Assembly: GCF_004346865.1 (NCBI RefSeq)
Contig: NZ_SMGR01000001.1
Coordinates: forward strand, 2,108,001-2,172,000
DNA: 64,000 bases
From: Shimia isoporae
GTDB lineage: Bacteria > Pseudomonadota > Alphaproteobacteria > Rhodobacterales > Rhodobacteraceae
Direction of reading: 5' to 3'
Below, one piece after another: positions 27,624 to 36,404 of this stretch (positions are counted from its first letter, which is position 1; each line of letters begins with the position of its first letter). The position numbers were made by a program, and so were the translations under genes. The notes below the pieces were generated by a model. It made no database searches and had not been told where the DNA came from. It worked only from the letters and a program-made list of their open reading frames with translations.

Positions 27624-28799
27624 TCAATTTACGGCTGGCATACGGCGTTCGACCAATTCGGCGAACCAGCTGCACCCGACCGGAATGGCTTCGTCGTCAA
27701 ACTGATACTGCGGGTGGTGACACATCGCCGTGTCCCCGTTGCCCAAGAAAATGTAGGCCCCCGGCCGCTCTTCAAGCATGAAGGCGAAATCCTCAGCCGG
27801 CAGGATTGGATCCGTGTTGTCGTCCACTGCCGCATCTCCCACAACGGCCCGTGCGGCCTCCACGGCATATTCCGTTTCAGCTTCGTGGTTGATTGTGACA
27901 GGGTACCCGTCCTCCCAGACCACCTCCGCCGTCGCGCCATAGGCCAGCGCAGTGTGTTCGGCAATGGCACGGATACGCGCTTCGGCCACGGCACGATTGT
28001 CCGTGTCCAAGGTTCGCACGGTTCCTTTTAACTTTACTGTGTGCGCGATCACGTTGGAGGCCACACTATCGGTCTCAAACGTTCCGACGGTCACGACAAC
28101 TCGGTGCACCGGATTCACTGTGCGGGCCACAATCGATTGCAAAGAAACAACGATCTGGCTCGCGACCAGCGTCGTGTCTATCGCCTCATGCGGCGCAGCC
28201 GCGTGCCCACCTTTGCCGGTCACCGTGATTTCGAATTCGTCCGCCGATGCCAACAAGGCGCCGGGGCGGATGGCAAATTCTCCTACGGGTATGCCTGGTG
28301 CATTGTGGAGACCATAGACTTCCTGAATACCCCAACGATCCATCATCCCGTCGCGGCACATTTCGCGCCCGCCACCGCCACCTTCTTCCGCAGGTTGGAA
28401 AATCAGAACGACCGTGCCATCAAAGTTGCGGGTCTCGGAGAGGTACTTGGCGGCGCCGAGCAGAATGGATGTGTGCCCGTCATGCCCGCAGGCGTGCATT
28501 TTTCCGTCTACGACGGACGCATACTCAAGACCTGTCGCTTCATGAATCGGCAAGGCGTCCATGTCGGCCCGCAAACCAATCACGCGGCCTTTGGTATCGG
28601 TCTTGCCTTTGATGACCGCGACCACTCCGGTCTGGCCAATGCCGGGCGTGATCTCATCCACGCCAATTTCCTTTAACCGCTCCTGCACGAATGCCGCCGT
28701 TTCATGCACGTCAAACATCAGTTCCGGATGTTTGTGCAGATGGTGACGCCATCCGGTGATCTCGGAATGCATCTCGGCAAGGCGGTTTCGAATTGGCAT
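27624..28799 (-). CDS. M20D-family amidohydrolase, copy 3 (first in operon)
   Basis: A 391-residue paralogue and the promoter-proximal gene of the tandem set. Metal motifs are kept (MHACGHDGHTSIL, AEEGG, YGLHNAPGIPVG, HHPQYQFDDEAIP). Near residue 325 the strongly conserved GGEDF of the other two copies is replaced by PAEDF, and an insertion of aspartate/asparagine residues precedes it. That region lines the catalytic cleft in the family, so substrate preference probably differs. Start ATG 28799 follows GGGGAG. A TetR-type palindrome lies 35-50 bp upstream. Confidence 0.92.
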   Translation of the reverse strand: MPIRNRLAEMHSEITGWRHHLHKHPELMFDVHETAAFVQERLKEIGVDEITPGIGQTGVVAVIKGKTDTKGRVIGLRADMDALPIHEATGLEYASVVDGKMHACGHDGHTSILLGAAKYLSETRNFDGTVVLIFQPAEEGGGGGREMCRDGMMDRWGIQEVYGLHNAPGIPVGEFAIRPGALLASADEFEITVTGKGGHAAAPHEAIDTTLVASQIVVSLQSIVARTVNPVHRVVVTVGTFETDSVASNVIAHTVKLKGTVRTLDTDNRAVAEARIRAIAEHTALAYGATAEVVWEDGYPVTINHEAETEYAVEAARAVVGDAAVDDNTDPILPAEDFAFMLEERPGAYIFLGNGDTAMCHHPQYQFDDEAIPVGCSWFAELVERRMPAVN

Positions 28800-28833
28800 G
28801 ACAAATCTCCCCATAAGTCGGCGCCCGCTCAGA

Positions 28834-28849
28834 CTGAACGATCATTCAG
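28834..28849. promoter_or_regulatory. TetR-type palindromic operator upstream of amidohydrolase operon
   Basis: The 16-mer CTGAACGATCATTCAG is complementary at 7 of its 8 symmetric pairs (TGAA and TTCA outer arms). It is 35 bp upstream of the first amidohydrolase start. A 14-of-16 identical copy lies at 33456-33471 in the transporter promoter. The form resembles operators of TetR-family repressors; no such gene is in the window. Confidence 0.6.
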
Positions 28850-28930
28850 TTACGTGCAAGGGGGGATTGTTCACAAATTAACGGATGAGCGGACGATGCG
28901 GAGAATTCCGGCAAGCCACAGCTGTGAGGA

Positions 28931-30277
28931 TCAAATAATCGGCCCCAACTTCATCTTGGAGCCATCTGAAAACCGCGACAGCCTGAAGCGATGCAAATCG
29001 TGCCCGACATCTTTTCCGGTGACCAAGTCCGCCATCACACGGCCAAAGGCTGGGCCAATGCCAAATCCATGTCCGCACATACCTGTGCAAATACTCAATC
29101 CAGGCACACTTTCAGCGCGGTCCACGACCGGTACTATATCCGGCATCGTGTCGATCATGCCTGACCAGGCTTGTTTCATCTTTAGATCGCCCAATTGGGG
29201 AAACAGCGCCGAAAATCTGGCCAATGCCTTGGTCAGAGGCGGCATATGGGTCTTGGGGTTTAGCACGCGCATCCGTTCAAAAGGGCTTTCGTCACCCATG
29301 TTCCATTGCCGCTTTGTGCTCCATGCATCCGGATATCCCCACGGCGCGGCTGGCCTGTAGAAAGTGCCGGCCCAGTCTTCCTTCAACTGCGGCACAAATT
29401 TCGGCAGTGCGCGAAAGGCGTCCGGGCCGACAAACAACCGGTGCCAGCCGCCGGGGGCAATTGTAAATCCGCCGTCGGCGCGCCGCCGCCAGGCCAGTCC
29501 TGTCACTGCCGTAGCCGGAACATCCAAAGCGGCCGCGGGTTCGGTCGCCATCACCAGAGCCTGCACAGACAGTTGCGGGATTTTTACACCGTGTCGTCGC
29601 AAGAACAGAGACGACCATGCGCCACCGGCGACCACAACTTCCGCCGCCTTGATACGTCCGCGCTCCGTGGTGACACCCGCCACGCGCCCGGCCTCAAGGT
29701 CCAGTCCGCGCACGGCGCAATTCTCGACGATCACCGCCCCTGCCCGAACAGCCGCACGCGCCAACGCCGGCACCGCGATCCAGGGTTCTGCTTTCAAATC
29801 TGACGGAGTGTACAGCGCCCCCGCAAACCTCTGCGTCGCCCCCGGCAAGGTTTCCGCCGCTTGCGTCGCTGACAGCATCCGGCTGTCGACTCCGGAGGAT
29901 TTGACCTGCGCGAGCCAGTTTTCGTACTCAGCGAGTTCGCGTTCGGTTTCCGCCAGATAGCTTATGCCGACGGTTTCAAGACCAAGATCCTCTCCGACTT
30001 CGGCCGCCAGTTCTTTCCAAAGCCGGTTGGCTTCCATCATGATCGGTAGTTCGGCCACGTCGCGGCCTTGCTGACGGATCCAGCCCCAATTCCGTGAACT
30101 CTGCTCAGCGGCAACCCGTCCCTTCTCAAGGACAACCGGTCGCAAACCTTTTTTTGCAAGAAAAAAGGCGGTCATCACACCGATGATCCCGCCTCCAACA
30201 ATTGCCACATCCGCTTCCTTCGGGAGCGCTCCACCGTGTTCTACCGGCTGCTGCAACCCCAAAGGAAAGGCGCTCAT
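28931..30277 (-). CDS. FAD-dependent oxidoreductase of the D-amino acid oxidase (DAO) family
   Basis: A 448-residue flavoprotein. The FAD-binding Rossmann motif VGGGIIG (about residues 27-33) is followed by RNWGWIRQQGRD, and a C-terminal CGHGFGIGPAFG segment completes the DAO fold. Such enzymes oxidise D-amino acids, glycine derivatives or N-methylated amino acids to keto acids or aldehydes, releasing ammonia or amines. The start overlaps the upstream ArgE-like stop by four bases (ATGA), with GGAG before it. Its position in the transporter operon suggests it oxidises a product of imported compounds. Confidence 0.88.
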   Translation of the reverse strand: MSAFPLGLQQPVEHGGALPKEADVAIVGGGIIGVMTAFFLAKKGLRPVVLEKGRVAAEQSSRNWGWIRQQGRDVAELPIMMEANRLWKELAAEVGEDLGLETVGISYLAETERELAEYENWLAQVKSSGVDSRMLSATQAAETLPGATQRFAGALYTPSDLKAEPWIAVPALARAAVRAGAVIVENCAVRGLDLEAGRVAGVTTERGRIKAAEVVVAGGAWSSLFLRRHGVKIPQLSVQALVMATEPAAALDVPATAVTGLAWRRRADGGFTIAPGGWHRLFVGPDAFRALPKFVPQLKEDWAGTFYRPAAPWGYPDAWSTKRQWNMGDESPFERMRVLNPKTHMPPLTKALARFSALFPQLGDLKMKQAWSGMIDTMPDIVPVVDRAESVPGLSICTGMCGHGFGIGPAFGRVMADLVTGKDVGHDLHRFRLSRFSDGSKMKLGPII

Positions 30278-31440
30278 CCCGCCAGCTCCGCCAGCAAGTC
30301 TCGCATGAATTTTTCGCCCGACTGAAACTGGGCAACAGACAGAAACTCGTCCGGTTGGTGTGCCTGAGCAATGTCTCCGGGTCCACAGATCACAGTAGAA
30401 TACCCACCGTCCTGAAAATGCCCACCTTCGGTACCGTAGCTAACGACTCGCGAAGCGTTGTCCCCCGTCAGCCGGCGCACCAGCGCTTCGGCTTCTCCTG
30501 TCTCTTCCGGCAACAAGCCCGGGACATAGAATTTTTCGCCAAGCTCGATGAAGCTCTCTGGCACAACGGCCTGCATCTCGGCCTCGACTTCGGCTACCTT
30601 TGCCTTGAACCGCGCGATCCATTCGTCGCGGCTTTCATCCGGCACAATCCGGAAATCGAGCCCGAAACGGCAATCCAATGCCGTAATATTATGTGCGGTG
30701 CCGCCTTCAATCATGCCAACGTGAACGGTTGTCCATGGGGGCTCGAATGTTGCTGCAATCTCGCCGGGCGCCTTGGCGCGGTTCTCGGCGTTCATCTCGT
30801 TTGCCCATTCAATGAGCTTCGCGCCATACATGATAGCATTCACGCCGGTATGCATCAGAGAACTGTGCACCTCGAACCCGCGGACATGAACATCAAACCC
30901 CTGCCCGCCTTTGTGGCCTGTCACCGCGCCCATCATCGAAGGTTCGCCAACTATGGTCGCGCGGCCTTTTGGAAGGACTTTGTTCATGCTTTCAATCAAA
31001 GGTGCGGCGCCGGTACAGCCGATCTCTTCGTCATAGCTCAGCGCAATCTGTAGCGGCCGCTTCAGACCGGCGTAGCGGCCTTCAACCATTGCCCAGATTG
31101 CCAACGCGTCGAAGCCCTTCATATCGCAGGTCCCGCGCCCGAAGAGCTTGCCGTCTTTTTCGACAACTTCAAAAGGGTCGGTCGACCAAGGCTGTCCTTC
31201 GACGGGCACAACATCTGTGTGTCCAGACAACACAACGGCACCTTCGACGTTGGGCCCGACATGGGCAAACAGGCCGGCCTTCGCCGGGTCCGTTTCATGC
31301 GGATGGCGATAGCTCTCGATGCCGTGACTTGTGAGATAGCTCTCAACCCAGTCAATCAGAGGCAGATTGGTGTCGCTCGACACAGTCGGAAACGACACCA
31401 GTTTTTCCAGGATCGCGCGTGGGCTGAGGCGCTCAGTCAT
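30274..31440 (-). CDS. ArgE-like acetylornithine deacetylase (M20A family)
   Basis: A 388-residue zinc aminoacylase with M20 marks: LSGHTDVVPVEGQPW (His and Asp ligands), GRGTCDMKGF, SYDEEIGCTG (catalytic Glu pair) and YGTEGGHFQDGG near the C-terminus. The closest named enzyme is acetylornithine deacetylase, which releases acetate from N-acetylornithine. In this setting (ABC transporter upstream, DAO-family gene downstream and three M20D genes beyond) a catabolic deacylase is as likely as an arginine-biosynthesis enzyme. It starts four bases after the ATPase gene. Confidence 0.85.
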   Translation of the reverse strand: MTERLSPRAILEKLVSFPTVSSDTNLPLIDWVESYLTSHGIESYRHPHETDPAKAGLFAHVGPNVEGAVVLSGHTDVVPVEGQPWSTDPFEVVEKDGKLFGRGTCDMKGFDALAIWAMVEGRYAGLKRPLQIALSYDEEIGCTGAAPLIESMNKVLPKGRATIVGEPSMMGAVTGHKGGQGFDVHVRGFEVHSSLMHTGVNAIMYGAKLIEWANEMNAENRAKAPGEIAATFEPPWTTVHVGMIEGGTAHNITALDCRFGLDFRIVPDESRDEWIARFKAKVAEVEAEMQAVVPESFIELGEKFYVPGLLPEETGEAEALVRRLTGDNASRVVSYGTEGGHFQDGGYSTVICGPGDIAQAHQPDEFLSVAQFQSGEKFMRDLLAELAG

Positions 31441-31444
31441 CGGG

Positions 31445-33265
31445 TCAGTACCCGCTGTCTGTGGTCAGCACAAAGTGCTCTGGCCCGACTTCGCGGTACT
31501 CGGACGGCGCCGCTTCGTAGTCGACCGGATGGATCGGGCTCGGGATCGGTTTGAAATTCAGGTCCTTTTCGGACTTTCGCTGACGCGGATCGGCGATCGG
31601 AACAGCTTTCATCAAAGCTTGTGTATAAGGGTGTTGCGGGTTCTCGAACACCGCGCGGCGCGGACCGATTTCAACAATGCGACCGAGATACATCACGCCA
31701 ACATAATGGCTAACACGCTCCACAACGGCCATGTCATGGCTGATGAACACATACGAAATGCCCATCTCTGCCTGCAGTTCCATCATCAGGTTGAGAACCT
31801 GCGCCTGAACCGACACATCAAGCGCGGAAACGGCCTCGTCTGACACGATCAGTTTCGGATTCAACGCCAATGCGCGCGCAATGGCGATACGCTGACGCTG
31901 ACCACCGGACAACTCGTGCGGATAGCGGCGCATGAAGCTGCGCGGAAGTTCAACGCGGTCAAACAGCATCTCGACCCGCTTTTGCAACTCTTCACCCGCG
32001 TGGGTTCCATAATTGCGCATCGGCTCCGACACCTGGTCCATCAACTGCATTTGCGGGTTCAACGACGCAAAGGGATCCTGGAAGATCATCTGCATCTGTT
32101 GCCGGGCCTTGTGCAGTTCTTTCGGGTTCAGGGCCATGATGTCCAGACCATCAAACTCGACATGGCCGGAAGTAGGTTCGACAAGTCGCAGCAAAGACCG
32201 ACCGGCAGTCGACTTACCACAACCGGATTCGCCAACGAGGCTCAAAGTTTGACCTTTGTTGACTGTAAAAGAGATGTCCTCGACTGCGTGCACGTTCGCA
32301 ACCGTGCGCCGCATCAGGCCACCTTTTACCGGGAAGCGCGTGACGAGGTTGGAAACCGTCAGGATCGGCTCGTTTGTTCCGGGGATCGGGTCAGTATTGT
32401 GTGTAGTGTCACCAAACAGCTTCATCGGGCTTGGAACATCCGTGCCCGTCATCTCGCCAAGCTTTGGCACGGCTGCCAACAAAGCCTTGGTATAGTCGTG
32501 CTGCGGATTCTCGAAGATCTCCTCGACGGTACCTTCTTCGACTTTGTTGCCGCGGAACATAACGACGACCCGATCCGCCATCTGCGCCACAACCGCCATG
32601 TCGTGGGTGATAAACATGACCGCGGTGCCCGTTTCGCGTTTCAAGCGGTCCATAAGGGCCAAAATTTCAGCTTGAATGGTCACATCCAAGGCAGTTGTTG
32701 GTTCATCCGCAATTAGAAGACGCGGTTCACAGGCCATTGCCATCGCGATCACGACCCTTTGGCGCATACCGCCGGAGAGCTCGTGAGGGTATTGTTTTAA
32801 ACGGCGTTCCGGTTCCGGAATACGCACCTGACGCAGCAATTCCAGCGCCCGCGCCTCAGCTTCGGACTTTGACAGCTTTTTGTGCAGCCGCAGGCCTTCA
32901 GTTAGTTGTCGGCCAACCGTGAACACCGGATTGAGCGCTGTCATCGGTTCCTGAAAGATCATTCCGATCTCGTTACCGCGAATCGTGCGCATCAAATCCT
33001 GATTGGTTTCGCGCAGGTCTTCCTCGCCGCCTTCCTTGCGATCAAACAGCAATCGACCGCCGGCAATATCGCCTCCGCCGAACTCCACCAGACGCATCAG
33101 AGACAGGCTGGAAACGGATTTTCCGGATCCGGATTCTCCAACGATACAAACGGTTTCGCCCGGATTGACCTTAAAGGACACATCCTCGACGCCCACCACA
33201 GGACCGTCTTTTGTTTGGAACTCAACACGAAGGTTTTCGATCGAGGCGATGGCGTTGTCCAGCAT
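31445..33265 (-). CDS. Peptide ABC transporter, fused double ATP-binding protein
   Basis: A 606-residue fusion of two ABC ATPases equivalent to DppD and DppF (GsiA-like). The first Walker A is GESGSGKS at about residues 43-50 with signature LSGGMRQRV near 163; the second is GESGCGKS near 345 with LSGGQRQRI near 453. Each half ends with the oligopeptide/dipeptide C-terminal region ([16 protein letters not shown]). It powers import by the permeases at 35397 and 36397. Start ATG 33265 is preferred because the first ABC domain begins there. It is divergent from the binding-protein gene. Confidence 0.95.
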   Translation of the reverse strand: MLDNAIASIENLRVEFQTKDGPVVGVEDVSFKVNPGETVCIVGESGSGKSVSSLSLMRLVEFGGGDIAGGRLLFDRKEGGEEDLRETNQDLMRTIRGNEIGMIFQEPMTALNPVFTVGRQLTEGLRLHKKLSKSEAEARALELLRQVRIPEPERRLKQYPHELSGGMRQRVVIAMAMACEPRLLIADEPTTALDVTIQAEILALMDRLKRETGTAVMFITHDMAVVAQMADRVVVMFRGNKVEEGTVEEIFENPQHDYTKALLAAVPKLGEMTGTDVPSPMKLFGDTTHNTDPIPGTNEPILTVSNLVTRFPVKGGLMRRTVANVHAVEDISFTVNKGQTLSLVGESGCGKSTAGRSLLRLVEPTSGHVEFDGLDIMALNPKELHKARQQMQMIFQDPFASLNPQMQLMDQVSEPMRNYGTHAGEELQKRVEMLFDRVELPRSFMRRYPHELSGGQRQRIAIARALALNPKLIVSDEAVSALDVSVQAQVLNLMMELQAEMGISYVFISHDMAVVERVSHYVGVMYLGRIVEIGPRRAVFENPQHPYTQALMKAVPIADPRQRKSEKDLNFKPIPSPIHPVDYEAAPSEYREVGPEHFVLTTDSGY

Positions 33266-33579
33266 CCCCACAACTCCCAGTTTTTTGTTTTTTTGTCTTT
33301 GGCGGGACGCTACTGGCAAGAATTGCAAAGGTCAAACACCCCCCAAAACGCCAATTTGTGTACCGCTTTTCGCACCCTAACCCCAAGTTAGTTCCGAAAC
33401 GAGCGCTTGCATTTTCCGGTTTGCTGGTCTGTGATGCGGGCAGTCGAGAGGGGACTTGAACAATCATTCAGCGTTGCACACGAACGATTCGGTGCGCGGT
33501 CTCTTCCTGACAACAAACAAATGGGCGGAAACAATCCGCCTGAATTGCGCGGGCAACCGCGTTCAACATGGAGTGAGAC
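33266..33579. promoter_or_regulatory. Divergent promoter region of the transporter
   Basis: A 314-bp region between the ATPase operon (minus) and the binding protein (plus). It holds the 16-bp palindrome at 33456 and a hairpin in the binding-protein leader (GGCGGA at 33524 paired with TCCGCC at 33535). Both promoters must be here; I cannot assign -35/-10 boxes firmly. Confidence 0.6.
33456..33471. promoter_or_regulatory. TetR-type palindromic operator in transporter promoter
   Basis: TTGAACAATCATTCAG matches the 28834 palindrome at 14 of 16 positions, including the full ATCATTCAG arm. It lies 108 bp upstream of the binding-protein start and about 190 bp upstream of the ATPase start. Confidence 0.6.
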
Positions 33580-35280
33580 ATGAAAGTTAAAACTTTGATG
33601 CTTGGCGCTGCAGCAGCATTCGCACTGGCCCCCGCGGCCATGGCGGAGCGCGGCTCGGACGGCCACGTAAACATCATCTACTGGCAGGCGCCTTCGATCC
33701 TGAACCCGTATCTGTCGGGTGGTACCAAGGACATCGAATCGGCATCGCTGACCATTGAGCCGCTGGCCCGCTACGACGAAACCGGCGCTCTGGTTCCGTT
33801 CCTGGCCCAAGAGATCCCGACTGTCGGCAACGGCGGCGTTTCCGAGGACCTGACCAGCATCACATGGAAGCTGCAGGAAGGCCTCGTTTGGTCTGACGGT
33901 TCCGCTGTAACCTCTGCTGACGTTGTTTTCACCGCGGCATACTGCATGCACCCCGAAGGCGGCTGCGCACAGGCATCGTTCTTTGATGGCGTAGACAGCG
34001 TTGATGCGATTGACGACCTTACCGTCAAAGTAACCTTCTCCGCACCGAAGCCGAACCCGTATGGTCCGTTCGTCGGCGGTCAGTCCCCGATCATCCAGAA
34101 AGCTCAGTTCGAAAACTGCATGGGTGCAAAAGCGCCTGAGTGTACTGCTGAGAACTTCGGCCCGATCGGCACAGGCCCGTTCGTTGTAACCGACTTCCGC
34201 ACCAACGACGTGATCCAGTTCGAAGCAAACCCGAACTACCGTGATCCGGCGAAACCGGCATTCGCAACCGTAACCTTCAAAGGTGGCGGCGACGCAACCG
34301 GCGCGGGCCGCGCGGTTCTGGAAACCGGCGAATTCGACTACGCATGGAACCTCCAGCTGGCACCCGACGTGATCGCCAAGATGGAAGAAGGCGGTAAAGG
34401 CAAAGCCATCGCAGGCTTCGGTCCGCTGGTTGAGCGTCTGGAAATGAACCTGACCAACCCGTCGTCCGATCTTGCGGAAGGCGAGCGTTCCACCGTTGCG
34501 CACCCGCACCCGTTCCTGTCCGACATGAACGTGCGTAAAGCGCTGTCCATGGCGATCGACCGCGAACTGCTGGTTGAGATCGGCTACGGTAAAGCAGGTA
34601 AAGTGACCTGTGACGTGGTTCCGGTTCCGGCCAACTACGCTGCAAACAACGACTACTGCATGACGCAGGACATCGCTGGCGCAAACGCCCTGCTGGACGA
34701 AGCCGGCTGGGTTAAAGGCGGCGACGGCATCCGCGCGAAAGACGGCGTCAAGCTGTCCATCCTGTACCAGACCTCCACGAACGCCGTTCGTCAGGACTTC
34801 CAAGCCCTGATCAAACAGTGGTGGAGCGAAATCGGTGTTGAAACCGAGCTGCGCAACCTGTCCGCATCCGTATTCTTCGGCGGTGACCCGGGTTCCCCCG
34901 ACACCTTCCAGAAGTTCTATGCTGACGTTGAGATGTATGCGAACACCTTCAACGGCACCGACCCTCAGCAGTATCTGGCGGCCTATCGCTGCGGCAACGA
35001 GCCGAAGCCTGACAGCCAGTGGCAGGGTGAGAACATCAACCGCTTCTGCGATCCTGCATATGACGCTCTGATCGACGAGCTGGCCCAGACCGGCGACATC
35101 GAGAAGCGCGGCGAGATCGCGAAGAAGATGAACGACATGCTGACCAAAGACAGCTACACCATTGTGCCGCTGGTGCACCGTGGTCGCGTGTCCGCACACG
35201 CCAACAGCCTGGGTGGTGTCAAACTGAACGTTTGGGACTCCGAGCTGTGGAACGTTGCAGACTGGTATCGCATGAAGTAA
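33580..35280 (+). CDS. Peptide/dipeptide-type ABC transporter substrate-binding protein
   Basis: A 566-residue periplasmic binding protein of family 5 (SBP_bac_5, DppA/OppA type). The signal peptide ends AAMAE at about residue 22. Typical parts are LVPFLAQEIP, WKLQEGLVWSDGSAVTSADV, and DMNVRKALSMAIDRELL. Codons are strongly biased to one C-ending choice (for example GGC, AAC), unlike its neighbours, which suggests very high expression. A UUCG-capped hairpin after the stop probably protects this part of the message. Ligand not deducible. Confidence 0.95.
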   Translation: MKVKTLMLGAAAAFALAPAAMAERGSDGHVNIIYWQAPSILNPYLSGGTKDIESASLTIEPLARYDETGALVPFLAQEIPTVGNGGVSEDLTSITWKLQEGLVWSDGSAVTSADVVFTAAYCMHPEGGCAQASFFDGVDSVDAIDDLTVKVTFSAPKPNPYGPFVGGQSPIIQKAQFENCMGAKAPECTAENFGPIGTGPFVVTDFRTNDVIQFEANPNYRDPAKPAFATVTFKGGGDATGAGRAVLETGEFDYAWNLQLAPDVIAKMEEGGKGKAIAGFGPLVERLEMNLTNPSSDLAEGERSTVAHPHPFLSDMNVRKALSMAIDRELLVEIGYGKAGKVTCDVVPVPANYAANNDYCMTQDIAGANALLDEAGWVKGGDGIRAKDGVKLSILYQTSTNAVRQDFQALIKQWWSEIGVETELRNLSASVFFGGDPGSPDTFQKFYADVEMYANTFNGTDPQQYLAAYRCGNEPKPDSQWQGENINRFCDPAYDALIDELAQTGDIEKRGEIAKKMNDMLTKDSYTIVPLVHRGRVSAHANSLGGVKLNVWDSELWNVADWYRMK

Positions 35281-35290
35281 TGCGACTTGA

Positions 35291-35316
35291 GAGGGCGGGT
35301 CTTCGGACTCGCCCTC
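35291..35316 (+). terminator. Intercistronic UUCG hairpin (attenuator or mRNA stabiliser)
   Basis: An 11-bp stem with one mismatch (35291-35301 with 35306-35316) closed by a TTCG tetraloop begins 11 bases after the binding-protein stop. No T-run follows (ACTTTAT), so transcription can continue into the permeases. Such structures commonly keep binding-protein levels above permease levels. Confidence 0.7.
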
Positions 35317-35396
35317 ACTTTATCGGCCACGTGCAGGCAGGTCGCTGCGCATTGGCTCAACTAAGAAAAACAGACGCATAAAAAAAGGCGCCACTC

Positions 35397-36404
35397 ATGC
35401 TGACCTTCACAATACGGCGGTTGATCCTCGCGATCCCGACGCTCCTCTTTATCTCACTCGTCATCTTCCTGTTGCTAGAACTGGCACCGGGCGACCCGAT
35501 GGCTCAGGTCCCGCTGACCGTGCCACCGGAAGTCAAAGAGAAGATGCGCCAGGCCCTTGGTCTCGGCGAACCGATGCATGTCCGATACTGGAAATGGCTG
35601 GTCCAGTTCTTCTGGGTAGAGCCGCAGGTGATGTTTGATCACTACTTCGGCACCACTTTTTCCGAAGACAAACTCCGCATCATCTCTTGGCAGCATCGCG
35701 GCCCCGTCATGGACGTGGTCGTAGAACGCCTGCCGCAAACCCTGTGGGTTGTTGGCATGTCCTACATCGTAGGCATCCTGATCGCCCTGCCGATCGGCAT
35801 CTATTCTGCCTACAAACAGTATTCGATCTTCGATCAGGCCGGTACATTCATCACCATGATCGGCTACTCCATCCCGCCGTTCTTCACCGGCCCGCTGGTG
35901 ATCGTGATCTTCTCGGTGAATCTGGGGTGGTTCCCGTTCATCTATGACACGACCCACGAGGTGACCGATTGGGACAGCTTTGTCTATCAGCTGCGTCAGA
36001 TGATCATGCCGGTAATGGTACTGGCACTGCAGACCACCGCCCAGATCAGCCGCTACATGCGCGCTTCGATGCTGGACAACCTCAATCAGGACTATGTGCG
36101 CACAGCGCGTGCCAAAGGCCTGAGCGAGAAAGTGGTCGTGCTGGTTCACGTACTGCGCAACTCGATGATCCCGGTTGTGACCGTGATTGCTCTGGGTCTT
36201 CCGGCGATCTTTGGCGGCGCAATCATCACCGAACAAGTGTTCTCGGTGAACGGCATCGGCGGTCAGCTGATCGGCGCCATTCAGGCCAACGACCTGCCAA
36301 CTGTGCAGACACTGACCTTTATGTTCGCCTTCCTGATCGTGTTCTTCAACCTTATCGCAGACGTGCTCTACGGTATTCTTGATCCGAGGATCCGCTATGA
36401 CTGA
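35397..36404 (+). CDS. Dipeptide-type ABC transporter permease (DppB-like)
   Basis: A 335-residue inner-membrane permease with about six helices. The first helix (LILAIPTLLFISLVIFLLLE) and the ELAPGDP motif are typical of DppB/OppB. The EAA loop that contacts the ATPase is DYVRTARAKGLSEKVV near residue 238. An insertion around residues 60-100 (PQVMFDHYFGTTFSEDKLR) is longer than in many DppB proteins. Its last eight bases overlap the next permease gene. Confidence 0.94.
   Translation: MLTFTIRRLILAIPTLLFISLVIFLLLELAPGDPMAQVPLTVPPEVKEKMRQALGLGEPMHVRYWKWLVQFFWVEPQVMFDHYFGTTFSEDKLRIISWQHRGPVMDVVVERLPQTLWVVGMSYIVGILIALPIGIYSAYKQYSIFDQAGTFITMIGYSIPPFFTGPLVIVIFSVNLGWFPFIYDTTHEVTDWDSFVYQLRQMIMPVMVLALQTTAQISRYMRASMLDNLNQDYVRTARAKGLSEKVVVLVHVLRNSMIPVVTVIALGLPAIFGGAIITEQVFSVNGIGGQLIGAIQANDLPTVQTLTFMFAFLIVFFNLIADVLYGILDPRIRYD

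Noticed and set aside
33388-35199. A 603-codon open frame on the minus strand opposite the binding protein gene
   Set aside because: It is a shadow produced by the strong third-position bias of the highly expressed binding protein gene. It lacks domain features and a ribosome site.
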